64,000 bases of DNA from an archaeon (GCA_023259115.1 JAHFQW010000001.1:17929-81928), one strand, 5' to 3'; counted from the stretch's first letter, positions 15,653 to 24,160 are shown. Notes: generated by a model from the sequence alone, not told the origin. Made by a program: numbers and translations.

Positions 15653-17236
15653 ATGAGCGATTCCCAAAAAAGTACTATCGAACAAACCACCACTCCAGCC
15701 ATAAAAACCGGCACTATTCTCATTCAAGACACGAAACGCACATTTGAAATTGAAGGTACCAAATATCAAGAACTTGCAACATTAGGCTCAACTACCACAA
15801 ATCGTACCTATCTCGTTCAAGGCCCAAACGGCAAAGCCGTCATCAAATCATTAAACGATCGTATAACCACAACACAAAACATCCAAGACCAAACCAAAGC
15901 CATGGAACTCTTTGAACGCGAAGCCGCCCTCTTAGCCCGTCTAGATCATCCTCAAATCCCCAAACTCTATCAATGTTTTCAAGCCCCAGATGCCGATGGA
16001 AGAATTGGACAGTACCTCATGCAAGAACATTTTGAAAGCAAAAATCTCGAAGCTCTCCTCCAACAACGCACTAAAATAACCCCGCAAGAAGCCATCAGTA
16101 TTCTTCTCTCCGTCATAAAACCTCTAGAATATATTCACTCCCACAACCCCCCAATCATTCATCGCGACATAAAACCCGCCAATATATTATGGGATGGCAT
16201 TGAAGCCAAACTCGTTGACCTCGGCTCCGCCCTAGATAAAAAACACGATTCCCTTGGCGGTTCCACCATCGCCGGAACTCGTGGCTACATGGCTCCTGAA
16301 CAATGGATTGGCTCCGCCGCACCTCAATCAGACATCTATAGTCTTGGCGCCACTCTGCTTCGTCTCATCACCGGCATCCCTATCGAAACTCTCTATGACG
16401 AAAAAGCCACAAAATTTGAAAAACGCTTCGCCATCCAATACAAAGAAAAAGTCGGAGAGAACATACCTCCCGATTTGCAAACCATCCTAGATAACTGCCT
16501 CCAATTCGATACCGACAAACGCTATACATCTATAACAGAATTACACACCGCACTAGAAACATATCTGGACACAACAGCAGCCTCACCACAAAAGAGAACA
16601 AAAGAAATCAAAAACAACAAAACATCCTCAATTCAACCAAAATTGATGGTAGGAATAATGGTTCTAGCAACCGTAGCAGTTATGGGAATAGTAGAGATGT
16701 CGGATTATAGAAAAAAACACTTCCACACCCTCTCCCAAAACGAAGTCGCCATCTTAATAGATGACAAAGGCAATTACCGAGAAGATACAGAATGCAAAAA
16801 TCCTCCTTTTTCAGGACTACAAGTCAAACACCCCAGCGACACCGTCATCGAATACACCACACCCAACCATGTCAGCACCATTCAGACCTTCAATAAAATA
16901 CCCCTCTACAGCGTGCTTCACTATAGAATCACCGACCCCGTTAACATTCACACCATCATGAACATGTATGATCGCTCACACCAAAGTATGGGCAATAACT
17001 CTGAACAATATCCTAATCCAACTAAACTCACCCTCTTCCTAGAAGACTTTTTGCAGCAAGAGGTTGCCAACTACTTCAAAGAACACCCCAACACCAACAT
17101 AGAAAAATCAACCAATCCCTCCCAAACCGACCCCCTCGATGACTACATCAAAAAATCCTGCCAACTCAAACTCCCTCGTGGCCTCGAATGTATCTCCTAT
17201 GAATGGACTAAAGGCATATCACTTCCCGCACAATAA
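15653..17236 (+). CDS. Ser/Thr protein kinase fused to a membrane segment and an SPFH/band 7-like domain
   Basis: 527 aa. Residues about 38-305 are a Hanks-type kinase: ATP lysine in KAVIKSL (65), EREAALL, catalytic IIHRDIKPANILWDG (HRD at 170), DLG (189-191), and GTRGYMAPEQW. A single membrane segment follows (about 331-349, LMVGIMVLATVAVMGIVEM). The outer or C-terminal part (358-527) starts SQNEVAILIDDKG and contains LYSVLHYRITDPVNIHTIM, very like the YRIxDP stretch of SPFH/band 7 (prohibitin/stomatin) domains. The kinase should be cytoplasmic. A TATA (TTTATAAAG) lies about 26 bases before the ATG. The transglutaminase gene starts 23 bases downstream, so they probably act together. Confidence 0.78.
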   Translation: MSDSQKSTIEQTTTPAIKTGTILIQDTKRTFEIEGTKYQELATLGSTTTNRTYLVQGPNGKAVIKSLNDRITTTQNIQDQTKAMELFEREAALLARLDHPQIPKLYQCFQAPDADGRIGQYLMQEHFESKNLEALLQQRTKITPQEAISILLSVIKPLEYIHSHNPPIIHRDIKPANILWDGIEAKLVDLGSALDKKHDSLGGSTIAGTRGYMAPEQWIGSAAPQSDIYSLGATLLRLITGIPIETLYDEKATKFEKRFAIQYKEKVGENIPPDLQTILDNCLQFDTDKRYTSITELHTALETYLDTTAASPQKRTKEIKNNKTSSIQPKLMVGIMVLATVAVMGIVEMSDYRKKHFHTLSQNEVAILIDDKGNYREDTECKNPPFSGLQVKHPSDTVIEYTTPNHVSTIQTFNKIPLYSVLHYRITDPVNIHTIMNMYDRSHQSMGNNSEQYPNPTKLTLFLEDFLQQEVANYFKEHPNTNIEKSTNPSQTDPLDDYIKKSCQLKLPRGLECISYEWTKGISLPAQ

Positions 17237-17259
17237 TAAACCTCAACACTAAAAAACCC

Positions 17260-18219
17260 ATGACCAACTATCCCACTCGCCGTGACTTTCTCTCATTCCT
17301 ACTCCAAGCAAGTGTTGGAACTGCCCTAGAATTCTGCGCACAAGAAGCACAAAGCGTACCCCAAAAGAAACAACGAACTCTCCAACTCAACTATCAAACC
17401 ATTCTAGGAAATGACCCACAAAATGATCAAAGAATAAAACAACAAATCCAAGAGCAGTATAAACAACGAAATTTTGAACAATATCTCACCGAAGAAGGCG
17501 TCGCCATGCATCCCAACGAAGATTATATCATCCCCTATGTTAAACCCGCCACCATAGAATACACCCCTCCTCAAAATAAACCCACCTCACCACAATATTA
17601 CAAACAATCTAACACCACCCTAACAGTATGTGACAAAAATAATGTCTGTAAAACCGGTCATCCCCTAGAATACGCTTTATCAAAGTACACGTTGCAAAAT
17701 GACCAAGCACTAGGAACTCTTGCAGAGAAAATTACCCAAGGATACGATTCACTAGAAGAAAAAGCCCAAGCACTACTTTGTTTTGTTCAAACTGCCATTC
17801 ATTACGATAAACGAAAAGCAAATCGAGCCAGCGTAAAAATAAATGGCCTACCATATACTGACCCTAATAAAGATTTTATCAGAAGTCCACACCACACATT
17901 AGTAGATCGGTTAGGCGACTGCAAAGATACCTCTATTTTATACGCCAGCTTAGTAGCGCAGTTAAATATCAACGCAATCTATATAGAACTCATCACGCAA
18001 AACACCCCTCATGTAAATATCGGCATCGCCCTAGATTTTGAAGAAAACAGAATACCTCTTGTACCAAAATCTCTCAAGCTCGATGGAAAAATAGAATATA
18101 ACAATACCATTTATTATATCGCCGAAACAACTACAGACAAACCCCTCTTCATCGGAAGAAAGCTTGTAACCGAACGTGGTAGCCCAATTATTGGTATTCA
18201 CCCCATTCTGCCCGCATAA
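17260..18219 (+). CDS. Exported transglutaminase-like protein with Tat-type signal
   Basis: 319 aa. The N-terminus, TNYPTRRDFLSFLLQASVG, has a twin-arginine motif (RRDFL) before a weakly hydrophobic stretch, suggesting Tat export. The catalytic core is near residue 225: HTLVDRLGDCKDTSILYASL (Cys), then HVNIGIALDF (His), as in transglutaminase-like cysteine proteases or cross-linkers. The role on the cell surface is unknown. It follows the kinase-SPFH gene by 23 bases without its own promoter or clear ribosome-binding site, so co-transcription is likely. Confidence 0.7.
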   Translation: MTNYPTRRDFLSFLLQASVGTALEFCAQEAQSVPQKKQRTLQLNYQTILGNDPQNDQRIKQQIQEQYKQRNFEQYLTEEGVAMHPNEDYIIPYVKPATIEYTPPQNKPTSPQYYKQSNTTLTVCDKNNVCKTGHPLEYALSKYTLQNDQALGTLAEKITQGYDSLEEKAQALLCFVQTAIHYDKRKANRASVKINGLPYTDPNKDFIRSPHHTLVDRLGDCKDTSILYASLVAQLNINAIYIELITQNTPHVNIGIALDFEENRIPLVPKSLKLDGKIEYNNTIYYIAETTTDKPLFIGRKLVTERGSPIIGIHPILPA

Positions 18220-18288
18220 TGAAGCAATCTCTTACCTCCTCTTCTACCAAAATCCATTATCACAAAAACCCCATAAGTTTTCCGAAAT

Positions 18289-18300
18289 CTTTATAAATAA
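18289..18300 (+). promoter_or_regulatory. TATA box of the aEF1A gene
   Basis: CTTTATAAATAA is a near-consensus archaeal TATA box. A start site about 26 bases after its centre (near 18320) lies about 9 bases before the ATG of the 28-codon leader ORF and about 100 bases before the aEF1A start codon. Confidence 0.6.
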
Positions 18301-18328
18301 ACTCAAGAACAACCCTCTACAACCAACA

Positions 18329-18415
18329 ATGATGTTGAGTACAACTAAAAATCAAAAAAAAGATAAAAAAAACAAAAATAAACTAACACTTCAGTCTAGA
18401 AAAGGAGGAATATAA
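18329..18415 (+). CDS. Leader ORF upstream of aEF1A (28 codons)
   Basis: ATGATG at 18329 opens a frame [18 protein letters not shown] then [10 protein letters not shown] that stops at 18415, four bases before the aEF1A ATG. The aEF1A ribosome-binding site (AAAGGAGGA) is read as the codons for Lys-Gly-Gly of this leader. The position of the TATA box predicts that this ATG is the first one on the mRNA. A coupled-translation or attenuation role is inferred; the ORF could also be accidental. The Lys-rich composition may simply reflect A-rich leader sequence. Confidence 0.4.
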   Translation: MMLSTTKNQKKDKKNKNKLTLQSRKGGI

Positions 18416-18419
18416 TAAA

Positions 18420-19721
18420 ATGGCAAAAACAAAAGAACACATTAACTTAGTATTTATTGGTCACGTTGATCACGGTAAATCAACCACCGTTGGGCGATTG
18501 TTATTCGATACCGGAAATATTGACGAACAAGCCATGCGAAAATTAAGAGAGAAAGCCGAACAACTAGGCAAGAAAGGCTTCGAATTTGCATTTGTCATGG
18601 ACAACTTAAAAGAAGAGCAAGAACGTGGAGTAACCATTGACCTCTCCCACAAGCGCTTCGATACAGACAAATATTACTTCACAATTATTGACGCACCTGG
18701 GCACAAGGATTTCATTAAAAACATGATTACTGGCGCATCCCAAGCAGATGCCGCCGTCATTGTTGTTGCCGCAAACGACGGTGTCAACGCTCAAACTATC
18801 GAGCATCTCCGTCTGAGCAAAATCTTCGGTGTTGGTCAATTATTAGTTGCCGTCAACAAAATGGATATGCCCGGTGTTGACTTCGCAGAAAAACGCTTCA
18901 ATGAAGTTGTCGAAGACGTTAAAAAACACGCAGCCCAAGCCGGCTGGAAAGTGGACAAACTACGATTCCTCCCCATCGCATCATTGCCTGGTGAAAATAT
19001 CACTAAAAAATGTGCAAAAATGCCTTGGTGGAGTGGAGACACATTATTAGAAGGAATTAACAAATTCGAAGTACCTCCAAAACCAACCAACTTACCACTA
19101 CGTATGCCCATTCAAGATGTATACAATATCACCGGAATTGGTGTAGTCCCCGTTGGACGTATTGAAACAGGTATCATGAAAGCAGGAGACAAAATTATGA
19201 TCGTTCCTGGACGTGAAGGAAAAGGTGTTCCTGGCGAGATTAAATCTATTGAAATGCATCACGAAAACGTCGCTCAAGCAGAACCTGGAGACAACGTTGG
19301 TATCAACGTCCGTGGTTTAGGTAAAAAAGACATCGCTCGTGGAGACGTTCTCGGACATGCTGACAACGTACCAACTGTTGCCACTGAATTCACCGCGCAA
19401 ATTGTGGTCATGAACCATCCTAGTGTTGTAACCGTTGGATACACACCAGTATTCCACATCCACACCGCGCAAGTTGCCTGTCAGATCATCGAAATCTTGA
19501 AAAAGATCAACCCTGCAACCGGTCAAGAAATCTCTGAAAACAAAGACATCTTGAAAAACGGTGACGCTGCTATTGTCAAATTAAAACCAATGCAGCCGCT
19601 TGTTATCGAGAAAGGTACTGGTGACAATGCCATTCCCCAACTATCTCGATTCGCTATCCGCGATTCCGGAACAACCGTAGGTGCTGGAATGTGTATGGAT
19701 GTTGTCAAAAAAGTATTATAG
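18420..19721 (+). CDS. tuf: Translation elongation factor aEF1A
   Basis: 433 aa, usual length for archaeal EF-1alpha. GHVDHGKST (P-loop, about residues 14-22), the switch region [26 protein letters not shown] (G3), NKMDMPG (G4) and the C-terminal beta barrels with [14 protein letters not shown] are all intact. It delivers aminoacyl-tRNA to the ribosome in the cytoplasm. The gene has the strong ribosome-binding site AAAGGAGGA about 10 bases before the ATG. Its base use is more balanced than that of neighbours, as expected of a highly expressed gene. uS10 follows, the standard archaeal order, but behind its own promoter. Confidence 0.97.
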   Translation: MAKTKEHINLVFIGHVDHGKSTTVGRLLFDTGNIDEQAMRKLREKAEQLGKKGFEFAFVMDNLKEEQERGVTIDLSHKRFDTDKYYFTIIDAPGHKDFIKNMITGASQADAAVIVVAANDGVNAQTIEHLRLSKIFGVGQLLVAVNKMDMPGVDFAEKRFNEVVEDVKKHAAQAGWKVDKLRFLPIASLPGENITKKCAKMPWWSGDTLLEGINKFEVPPKPTNLPLRMPIQDVYNITGIGVVPVGRIETGIMKAGDKIMIVPGREGKGVPGEIKSIEMHHENVAQAEPGDNVGINVRGLGKKDIARGDVLGHADNVPTVATEFTAQIVVMNHPSVVTVGYTPVFHIHTAQVACQIIEILKKINPATGQEISENKDILKNGDAAIVKLKPMQPLVIEKGTGDNAIPQLSRFAIRDSGTTVGAGMCMDVVKKVL

Positions 19722-19808
19722 TAAATGTGTGAAATAATCGAATATTAACTTACACATTTACTTATTAGTAATGGTGAACAAATATTCGAAAATTATTCAC
19801 CATTACTA
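19720..19808. repeat. Paired-hairpin repeat at the aEF1A terminator
   Basis: Stem 1 AGTAAATGTGT/ACACATTTACT (19720-19730, 19752-19762), linker TATT, stem 2 AGTAATGGTGAA/TTCACCATTACT (19767-19778, 19796-19807). The junction TTTACTTATTAG is identical to that of the repeats at 24161 and 25800 although most of the stem sequence differs. A T run (AATTTTTTTTTATTT) follows, so this copy very likely terminates aEF1A transcription. Confidence 0.7.
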
Positions 19809-19844
19809 TATAATTTTTTTTTATTTGATTTATTTAAAAAAGAA

Positions 19845-19855
19845 ATATTTATAAA
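19845..19855 (+). promoter_or_regulatory. TATA box of the uS10 gene
   Basis: ATATTTATAAAG is centred near 19850, predicting a transcript start near 19876, nine bases before the ATG of the 13-codon leader ORF. This separates uS10 from aEF1A transcriptionally although the genes are adjacent. Confidence 0.58.
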
Positions 19856-19884
19856 GAGGAGCTAATCCCCACAACAATAGAAAC

Positions 19885-19926
19885 ATGATGAATGAAACAT
19901 TCACCCTGTACATGAGGAAAAAATGA
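19885..19926 (+). CDS. Leader ORF overlapping the uS10 start (13 codons)
   Basis: ATGATG at 19885 encodes MMNETFTLYMRKK and stops at TGA 19924-19926, overlapping the uS10 ATG by ATGA. The uS10 ribosome-binding site (GAGGAAA) is inside the ORF. As with aEF1A, the predicted start site places this ATG first on the mRNA, about 9 bases from its 5' end. Translational coupling or autoregulation through the leader is a reasonable inference, but chance cannot be ruled out. Confidence 0.42.
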   Translation: MMNETFTLYMRKK

Positions 19927-20237
19927 CCCAACGAGCCAGAATAAAAATAGCTAGTATTGAAATTGAAAAAATCAATACCATTTGCAGCGAAATTAAAGAT
20001 ATCGCTCAAAAGACAGGCGTTGACATGAAAGGCCCAATTCCTCTTCCCACTAAAAAATTAAAAGTCGCAACCAGACGTTCTCCTTCCGGTGAAGGGAAAG
20101 CAACCTGGGAACGCTATGAAATGCGCATCCATAAACGCTTAATTGACATCGGTGCGGATGAACGTACACTTCGTTTGGTCATGCGTGTACCCATTCCAGA
20201 AGGACTCAACATCGAAATCGAAATGGTTGATAACTAA
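19923..20237 (+). CDS. rps10: Ribosomal protein uS10
   Basis: 104 aa, normal length for archaeal S10. The sequence MTQRARIKIASIEIEKINTI, the loop GPIPLPTKKLKVATRRSP and the C-terminal MRVPIPEGLNIEIEM are characteristic. It is part of the 30S head and contacts 16S rRNA. GAGG stands 6 bases before the ATG. It lies downstream of aEF1A, the conserved archaeal order, but with its own TATA box and a 13-codon leader ORF. Confidence 0.95.
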   Translation: MTQRARIKIASIEIEKINTICSEIKDIAQKTGVDMKGPIPLPTKKLKVATRRSPSGEGKATWERYEMRIHKRLIDIGADERTLRLVMRVPIPEGLNIEIEMVDN

Positions 20238-20297
20238 ATTTTTGTAGTTAACTTCTTAAATTAATACTTTTTAACATTAAATATTCCTCAGAAGAGT

Positions 20298-20345
20298 TAT
20301 AGAGGAGTTTGACAAGTTTTATAGGGTTATTCAAACCGCTCTATA
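20298..20345. repeat. TATAGAG/CTCTATA hairpin between convergent genes
   Basis: TATAGAG (20298-20304) pairs with CTCTATA (20339-20345); inside, TTTGA pairs with TCAAA. The words GAGTTTGACAAG and GGTTATTCAAACC recur in the hairpins at 9671, 37284 and 42636. It lies between the convergent uS10 and kinase genes and could end both transcripts. Confidence 0.45.
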
Positions 20346-20405
20346 GTGCATTTTGTTATAATTCAGAACGTTTTTCACTTCTTTAAATTCAATTAATCTC
20401 TAAAA

Positions 20406-21662
20406 TCATTGATTCTCACGTTCACTCCCAAGTCTTGCTGCAATCGCATTGGCCACATCATCCCCAGCTTCAAACGTCTCACGAATTCGAACAAGTCGAT
20501 TGGCACTATCCGATCTTGCACTAGTTGAAAGCCCACCAACTAATGGCTCCTGGCGCGTTGCCGCAAAATCTATTTTTTTCACAGACTTTTCTTTTGGCCT
20601 ATAACAACTTATTTTTCCATCCAAAATATCCGTAGAGATTGCCAGCAACGAATTCAAATCTCTCTTCTCAATATCCCCCTGTAACAACTGTGCTACTGCT
20701 TCCACAAATTGCATTTGAAATGCCGAATTATCAATCATCTTCTGATACACAAATGCAATATCCGTATCACCAATTTGTTTTCGAACAATTCCCGAGAAAG
20801 GTAGTTCTCCCGTAATTTCTGCATATAACACAGCGCCCAAAGACCACCTATCTGCATAAACACGACTCTGATTTCCCCATATAACTTCCGGCGCCAAATA
20901 ACCTGCCGTTCCAATCGCCAATCCCACATCACGCGTATCATCAACTCGACAAGCCGTACCAAAATCCACCAAAGAAAAAATCGATTTGCCCGCCTCTTTT
21001 GCTTTACGTAAAATATTTCCTCTCTTCACATCACGATGTAAAATTCCCCATTTTTCTAACAACTGTAAATTCTCACACATATCTTTAGCTAACTTCACTG
21101 TATCCAACGGATGAATCAAACCCATATCAGATTCATGAGGTGTGACATACCTCTTATTTTTATCATCTAAACAAACTCCCTTTTTCTCTTTCATAAGCGT
21201 TCGCAAATATAACGTGTCATCTAGATAAAATAACTCCGCATTCTTACCCGTATCTCGACAAAATACCCGTCGTACAAAACGCTCTGGTGTATCTTGCTGC
21301 GCCAAATAATCCAAAATCTCAACCTGCCGCAACTTAAATCGAATATCATGTTGCTCTTTTGAAGATAATTGATATTTCTGCCCATCACATTCTAATACCT
21401 CTCCCGAAAAACCATACTCCTGCACAGGCCGTAACCCTTGGGAAAAATGTTCAGAGAAACTGTGAGAATTACGAGCGCCCGAAAGAACAGGCTCAATTTT
21501 AGTCAAAATGCTCGCACCCTCAAAAGTATACTGTTCACGTAAAACAACTGCTCCCAAATCATGCACCAACTCTTTCTTATCAAAACAAAATCGTTCTGCT
21601 AAATGAGGTATATTCTTAGCATAGCGAGATAACTTTTTGTATAATGACATTTCTTCAGACAT
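20406..21662 (-). CDS. Ser/Thr protein kinase
   Basis: 418 aa. WGILHRDVKRGNILRKA is the catalytic loop (HRDxKxxN), SLVDFGTACRV the DFG motif, GTAGYLAPEVIWG the activation-loop end, and YADRWSLGAVLYAEITGELPF subdomain IX. The N-lobe is atypical: no clear GxGxxG loop is seen and the ATP lysine is not obvious, so activity should be tested. No membrane segment. It should act in the cytoplasm; target unknown. It is the second Hanks-type kinase within 6 kb, unusual for a small archaeal genome. CATTTATAAAT is centred 26 bases before the ATG: leaderless. Confidence 0.78.
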   Translation of the reverse strand: MSEEMSLYKKLSRYAKNIPHLAERFCFDKKELVHDLGAVVLREQYTFEGASILTKIEPVLSGARNSHSFSEHFSQGLRPVQEYGFSGEVLECDGQKYQLSSKEQHDIRFKLRQVEILDYLAQQDTPERFVRRVFCRDTGKNAELFYLDDTLYLRTLMKEKKGVCLDDKNKRYVTPHESDMGLIHPLDTVKLAKDMCENLQLLEKWGILHRDVKRGNILRKAKEAGKSIFSLVDFGTACRVDDTRDVGLAIGTAGYLAPEVIWGNQSRVYADRWSLGAVLYAEITGELPFSGIVRKQIGDTDIAFVYQKMIDNSAFQMQFVEAVAQLLQGDIEKRDLNSLLAISTDILDGKISCYRPKEKSVKKIDFAATRQEPLVGGLSTSARSDSANRLVRIRETFEAGDDVANAIAARLGSERENQ

Positions 21663-21824
21663 AACAAAACCATAACGTAAACCATTTATAAATCTTTCTT
21701 ATTATTCCACTACAAAGTAACAACAACGAGATAATGAGTGAAACTCCCACAAAAATCAGAAAGTAAAAATTACAACAGTTGAGCAAACATAGAATTTATA
21801 TAGTAAAATGCCCATTCAAAAACC

Positions 21825-22070
21825 ATGCCCTCCTCCGAATTCTATCCTAAATCCTGGCAATGGATATTCTACCTGCTTGGCTGGATCTTTGGCACCCTCA
21901 CTCTCGTCTTCTGGCTCATGCTCTATATATCCTATCTCACTTACGACAAACCACAAAATCTCAAATTCATCAACAACAACTTCCATCGAAGAATCTATCT
22001 ATTTGGACTATGGACATCATGTATTGTAGCAATACTCGCAATTATATGGACCATTCTATTATTTATATAA
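21825..22070 (+). CDS. 81-aa protein with two membrane segments
   Basis: Three overlapping frames are open here; this one is chosen because it gives two clear membrane helices (FYLLGWIFGTLTLVFWLML and IYLFGLWTSCIVAILAIIW) and because AATTTATATAG lies about 26 bases before its ATG. The loop between the helices is polar and basic. No family is recognised. It converges on the radical SAM gene, 18 bases away, and could be unrelated to it. Confidence 0.6.
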   Translation: MPSSEFYPKSWQWIFYLLGWIFGTLTLVFWLMLYISYLTYDKPQNLKFINNNFHRRIYLFGLWTSCIVAILAIIWTILLFI

Positions 22071-22088
22071 CAACTATTCAGAATTGAC

Positions 22089-23408
22089 CTAATAACACCC
22101 CAGCTCCTCATTCACCATATCCACAAATAACTTTGTCAAATACAATTCCAGCACATCCTGCGTCTGTGTTTTAATCACCATACTGCTTGCCAAAGGCGTG
22201 AACCGAACCACACCACCAATATTATTATTATTATTATTATCTGTAAAATGAGTAGTATCATTAAAACCACCATCATTAAACTTAACATCATTAAAAGTAG
22301 TATTATTCAACAGCATAAAATGATGTGCCACCACCTTCTTCTGCCTCAGAGCATATTTAAGTAAAAAACGCATAGATTGCAAAAAAGAAAAAAATGTATC
22401 TCCTGGAAGCCCATACATCAAATCAATCTTATATTTAATTCGTGAAGTATTCAAAAGCCCCAGTGCAACTCTTACTTTTTCCATATTCGTCGGTCGATTT
22501 GCCAAACGCAGCACCTCAGAACTCGAAGACTGAAATCCCAGCTCACAACGCAGCGCAAAAGAATACTTCTCTATCCTCTCAACCATCTCTGCATCAATTA
22601 ATTCCGGCCGTAACTCACAATGCACCTCAATCTTCTTGCCATACTTCAACGTATACTCCTCCACCATATCCAATAGGGTAAACATCCTCTCTTTGTGCGT
22701 ATTAAAATTCGCATCAATAAACGTCAGATTATGAAAAGAAAACTCAGAAAACAAATACTCTAAATTCTCCCGAAGATATGGTAATGAAAAAGTACGAAAC
22801 GCCGGTTTGGCATAATGACAAAAATTACAATTAAACACACAACCCCGCGCCGTCTCCACTCGCAGCGCTTGAAAGTGTTTCACCTCACTACATCGATAGG
22901 GAAAAGGAATCTCATCCAAATTCTCCACCTCTTTTTTCACCGTTTCAACTACACGTCCCTCTCGAACACACAAAATATTATGAACCTCCTCAATCACACG
23001 CTCTCCCTTCAAGAAATCAACCAACTCTTTTAATGCAATCTCCCCCTCCCCCACCACAATAAAATCAATTTCCGAACGCAAATGCTTCCGATCAACCTCA
23101 ACCCCCCCCAACACCACCGTAATAGTAGGATCAAGCACTTTAATTGCTCGTGCAAAATCTTGCGCCATCTCCCCGCTCCAGATATAATTACTAAACGCCA
23201 CAACCTCAGGCTTACTCAACAAAATATAAGATAACACCTGTAATTCCAAATTTTTATTCGTTTCATAACTCTGTCGATTGCCAAATGAAAACTCTTTCAG
23301 ATCAATCTCCACATCAGGGTGATATTTCAACAAATAGCCCTTCAAATACATAAGACCCAGCGGAAACACCGATTCTTGTACATTAAAACCGAGCAGTAAA
23401 ATCTTCAT
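22089..23408 (-). CDS. B12-binding-type radical SAM enzyme
   Basis: 439 aa. The N-terminus (MKILLLGFNVQESVFPLGLM..., then GGVEVDRKH and IDFIVVGEGEIALKELVDFL) is a cobalamin-binding-like fold, without an obvious DxHxxG, and ARGCVFNCNFCHY supplies the CxxxCxxC that holds the 4Fe-4S cluster. Further TIM-barrel motifs are LTFIDANFNTH, ELRPELIDAEM and LRCELGFQSSSSEVL. The family includes methyltransferases, cyclases and methylthiotransferases; the substrate is unknown. Near the C-terminus is an Asn-rich insert (residues 368-399, including six Asn in a row) from a TTA-type repeat. The gene overlaps its upstream partner by 26 bases, so the two are translationally coupled. Confidence 0.8.
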   Translation of the reverse strand: MKILLLGFNVQESVFPLGLMYLKGYLLKYHPDVEIDLKEFSFGNRQSYETNKNLELQVLSYILLSKPEVVAFSNYIWSGEMAQDFARAIKVLDPTITVVLGGVEVDRKHLRSEIDFIVVGEGEIALKELVDFLKGERVIEEVHNILCVREGRVVETVKKEVENLDEIPFPYRCSEVKHFQALRVETARGCVFNCNFCHYAKPAFRTFSLPYLRENLEYLFSEFSFHNLTFIDANFNTHKERMFTLLDMVEEYTLKYGKKIEVHCELRPELIDAEMVERIEKYSFALRCELGFQSSSSEVLRLANRPTNMEKVRVALGLLNTSRIKYKIDLMYGLPGDTFFSFLQSMRFLLKYALRQKKVVAHHFMLLNNTTFNDVKFNDGGFNDTTHFTDNNNNNNIGGVVRFTPLASSMVIKTQTQDVLELYLTKLFVDMVNEELGCY

Positions 23409-24126
23409 GATTCACAAAATTCAAAACCCCCTCATATTTTCTTGTAACTACTGTGGTTGTATCTAAAATAGGTGCAGGAATAAATCTCTCCCATTTATAC
23501 TCTTTATAAAAACAATACTTCATCAAAACACATCCCGCACATTCTTTTGGTTTATCTCTGCTCAAATCTACTCTCAAATCCCCTCTCAACCCATCTCGAA
23601 TATAAATCTCAAATGCGTGCTTCACATCAATCTTACAGAGAGGAACATTCTTAACTATAGGAAATCTCTTCCACAACACCATCTCTTTAAATATATCCGG
23701 TATTCGTAACAATTCCTCCTCAGAATCAACAGAAATAATCACTCGATTGACACGTTCACATTGTTTTAAAATATCTGCTGTAAATAACTTAACTGGCACA
23801 ATTAACTCCAAATATAGTTTTAAATTGAGTTTTTTATCTAACTCAATTTTACCCAACTTAAGAATCAGCCCAATATCTTCTCCCTGTTCCAACACAATAG
23901 ATAGATAATTCACAACCCCGCCCGTTCTCTTAAAATCTACAACCTCCGCAATAACAGAATCTAATAAAGAACTAGATAACTGTAACCCTCTCAACCCATG
24001 CTTCCTTGTTTTCAAAATCTCAAACGCCCTAGTCAATTCCAAGCCCGATTCAACCACCAACACCACAGGTTTATCTTCAAATAACAATGTATAATCAGAC
24101 ACACCAATATACCATTTTTGCAACAT
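23383..24126 (-). CDS. Partner of the radical SAM enzyme, with C-terminal Cys cluster
   Basis: About 247 aa. No known family is certain. The C-terminus has KECAGCVLMKYCFYKEYKW: three Cys in a CxxCxxxxxC pattern, like the auxiliary cluster regions of radical SAM proteins and small Fe-S proteins. The rest alternates strands and helices, as in a TIM-barrel-like domain without a SAM motif. The start at 24126 is preferred because CTTATAAAAT is centred about 24 bases upstream; an ATG at 24186 lies inside the paired-hairpin repeat. Because it overlaps the radical SAM gene, it probably binds or feeds that enzyme. Confidence 0.58.
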   Translation of the reverse strand: MLQKWYIGVSDYTLLFEDKPVVLVVESGLELTRAFEILKTRKHGLRGLQLSSSLLDSVIAEVVDFKRTGGVVNYLSIVLEQGEDIGLILKLGKIELDKKLNLKLYLELIVPVKLFTADILKQCERVNRVIISVDSEEELLRIPDIFKEMVLWKRFPIVKNVPLCKIDVKHAFEIYIRDGLRGDLRVDLSRDKPKECAGCVLMKYCFYKEYKWERFIPAPILDTTTVVTRKYEGVLNFVNHEDFTARF

Positions 24127-24160
24127 AAACATCCAAAATACACCTATTTTATAAGAATAT

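Noticed and set aside
21808-22087. Two alternative frames over the 81-aa membrane protein (21808-22029, 21860-22087)
   Set aside because: They lack membrane-helix character and do not fit the TATA spacing.
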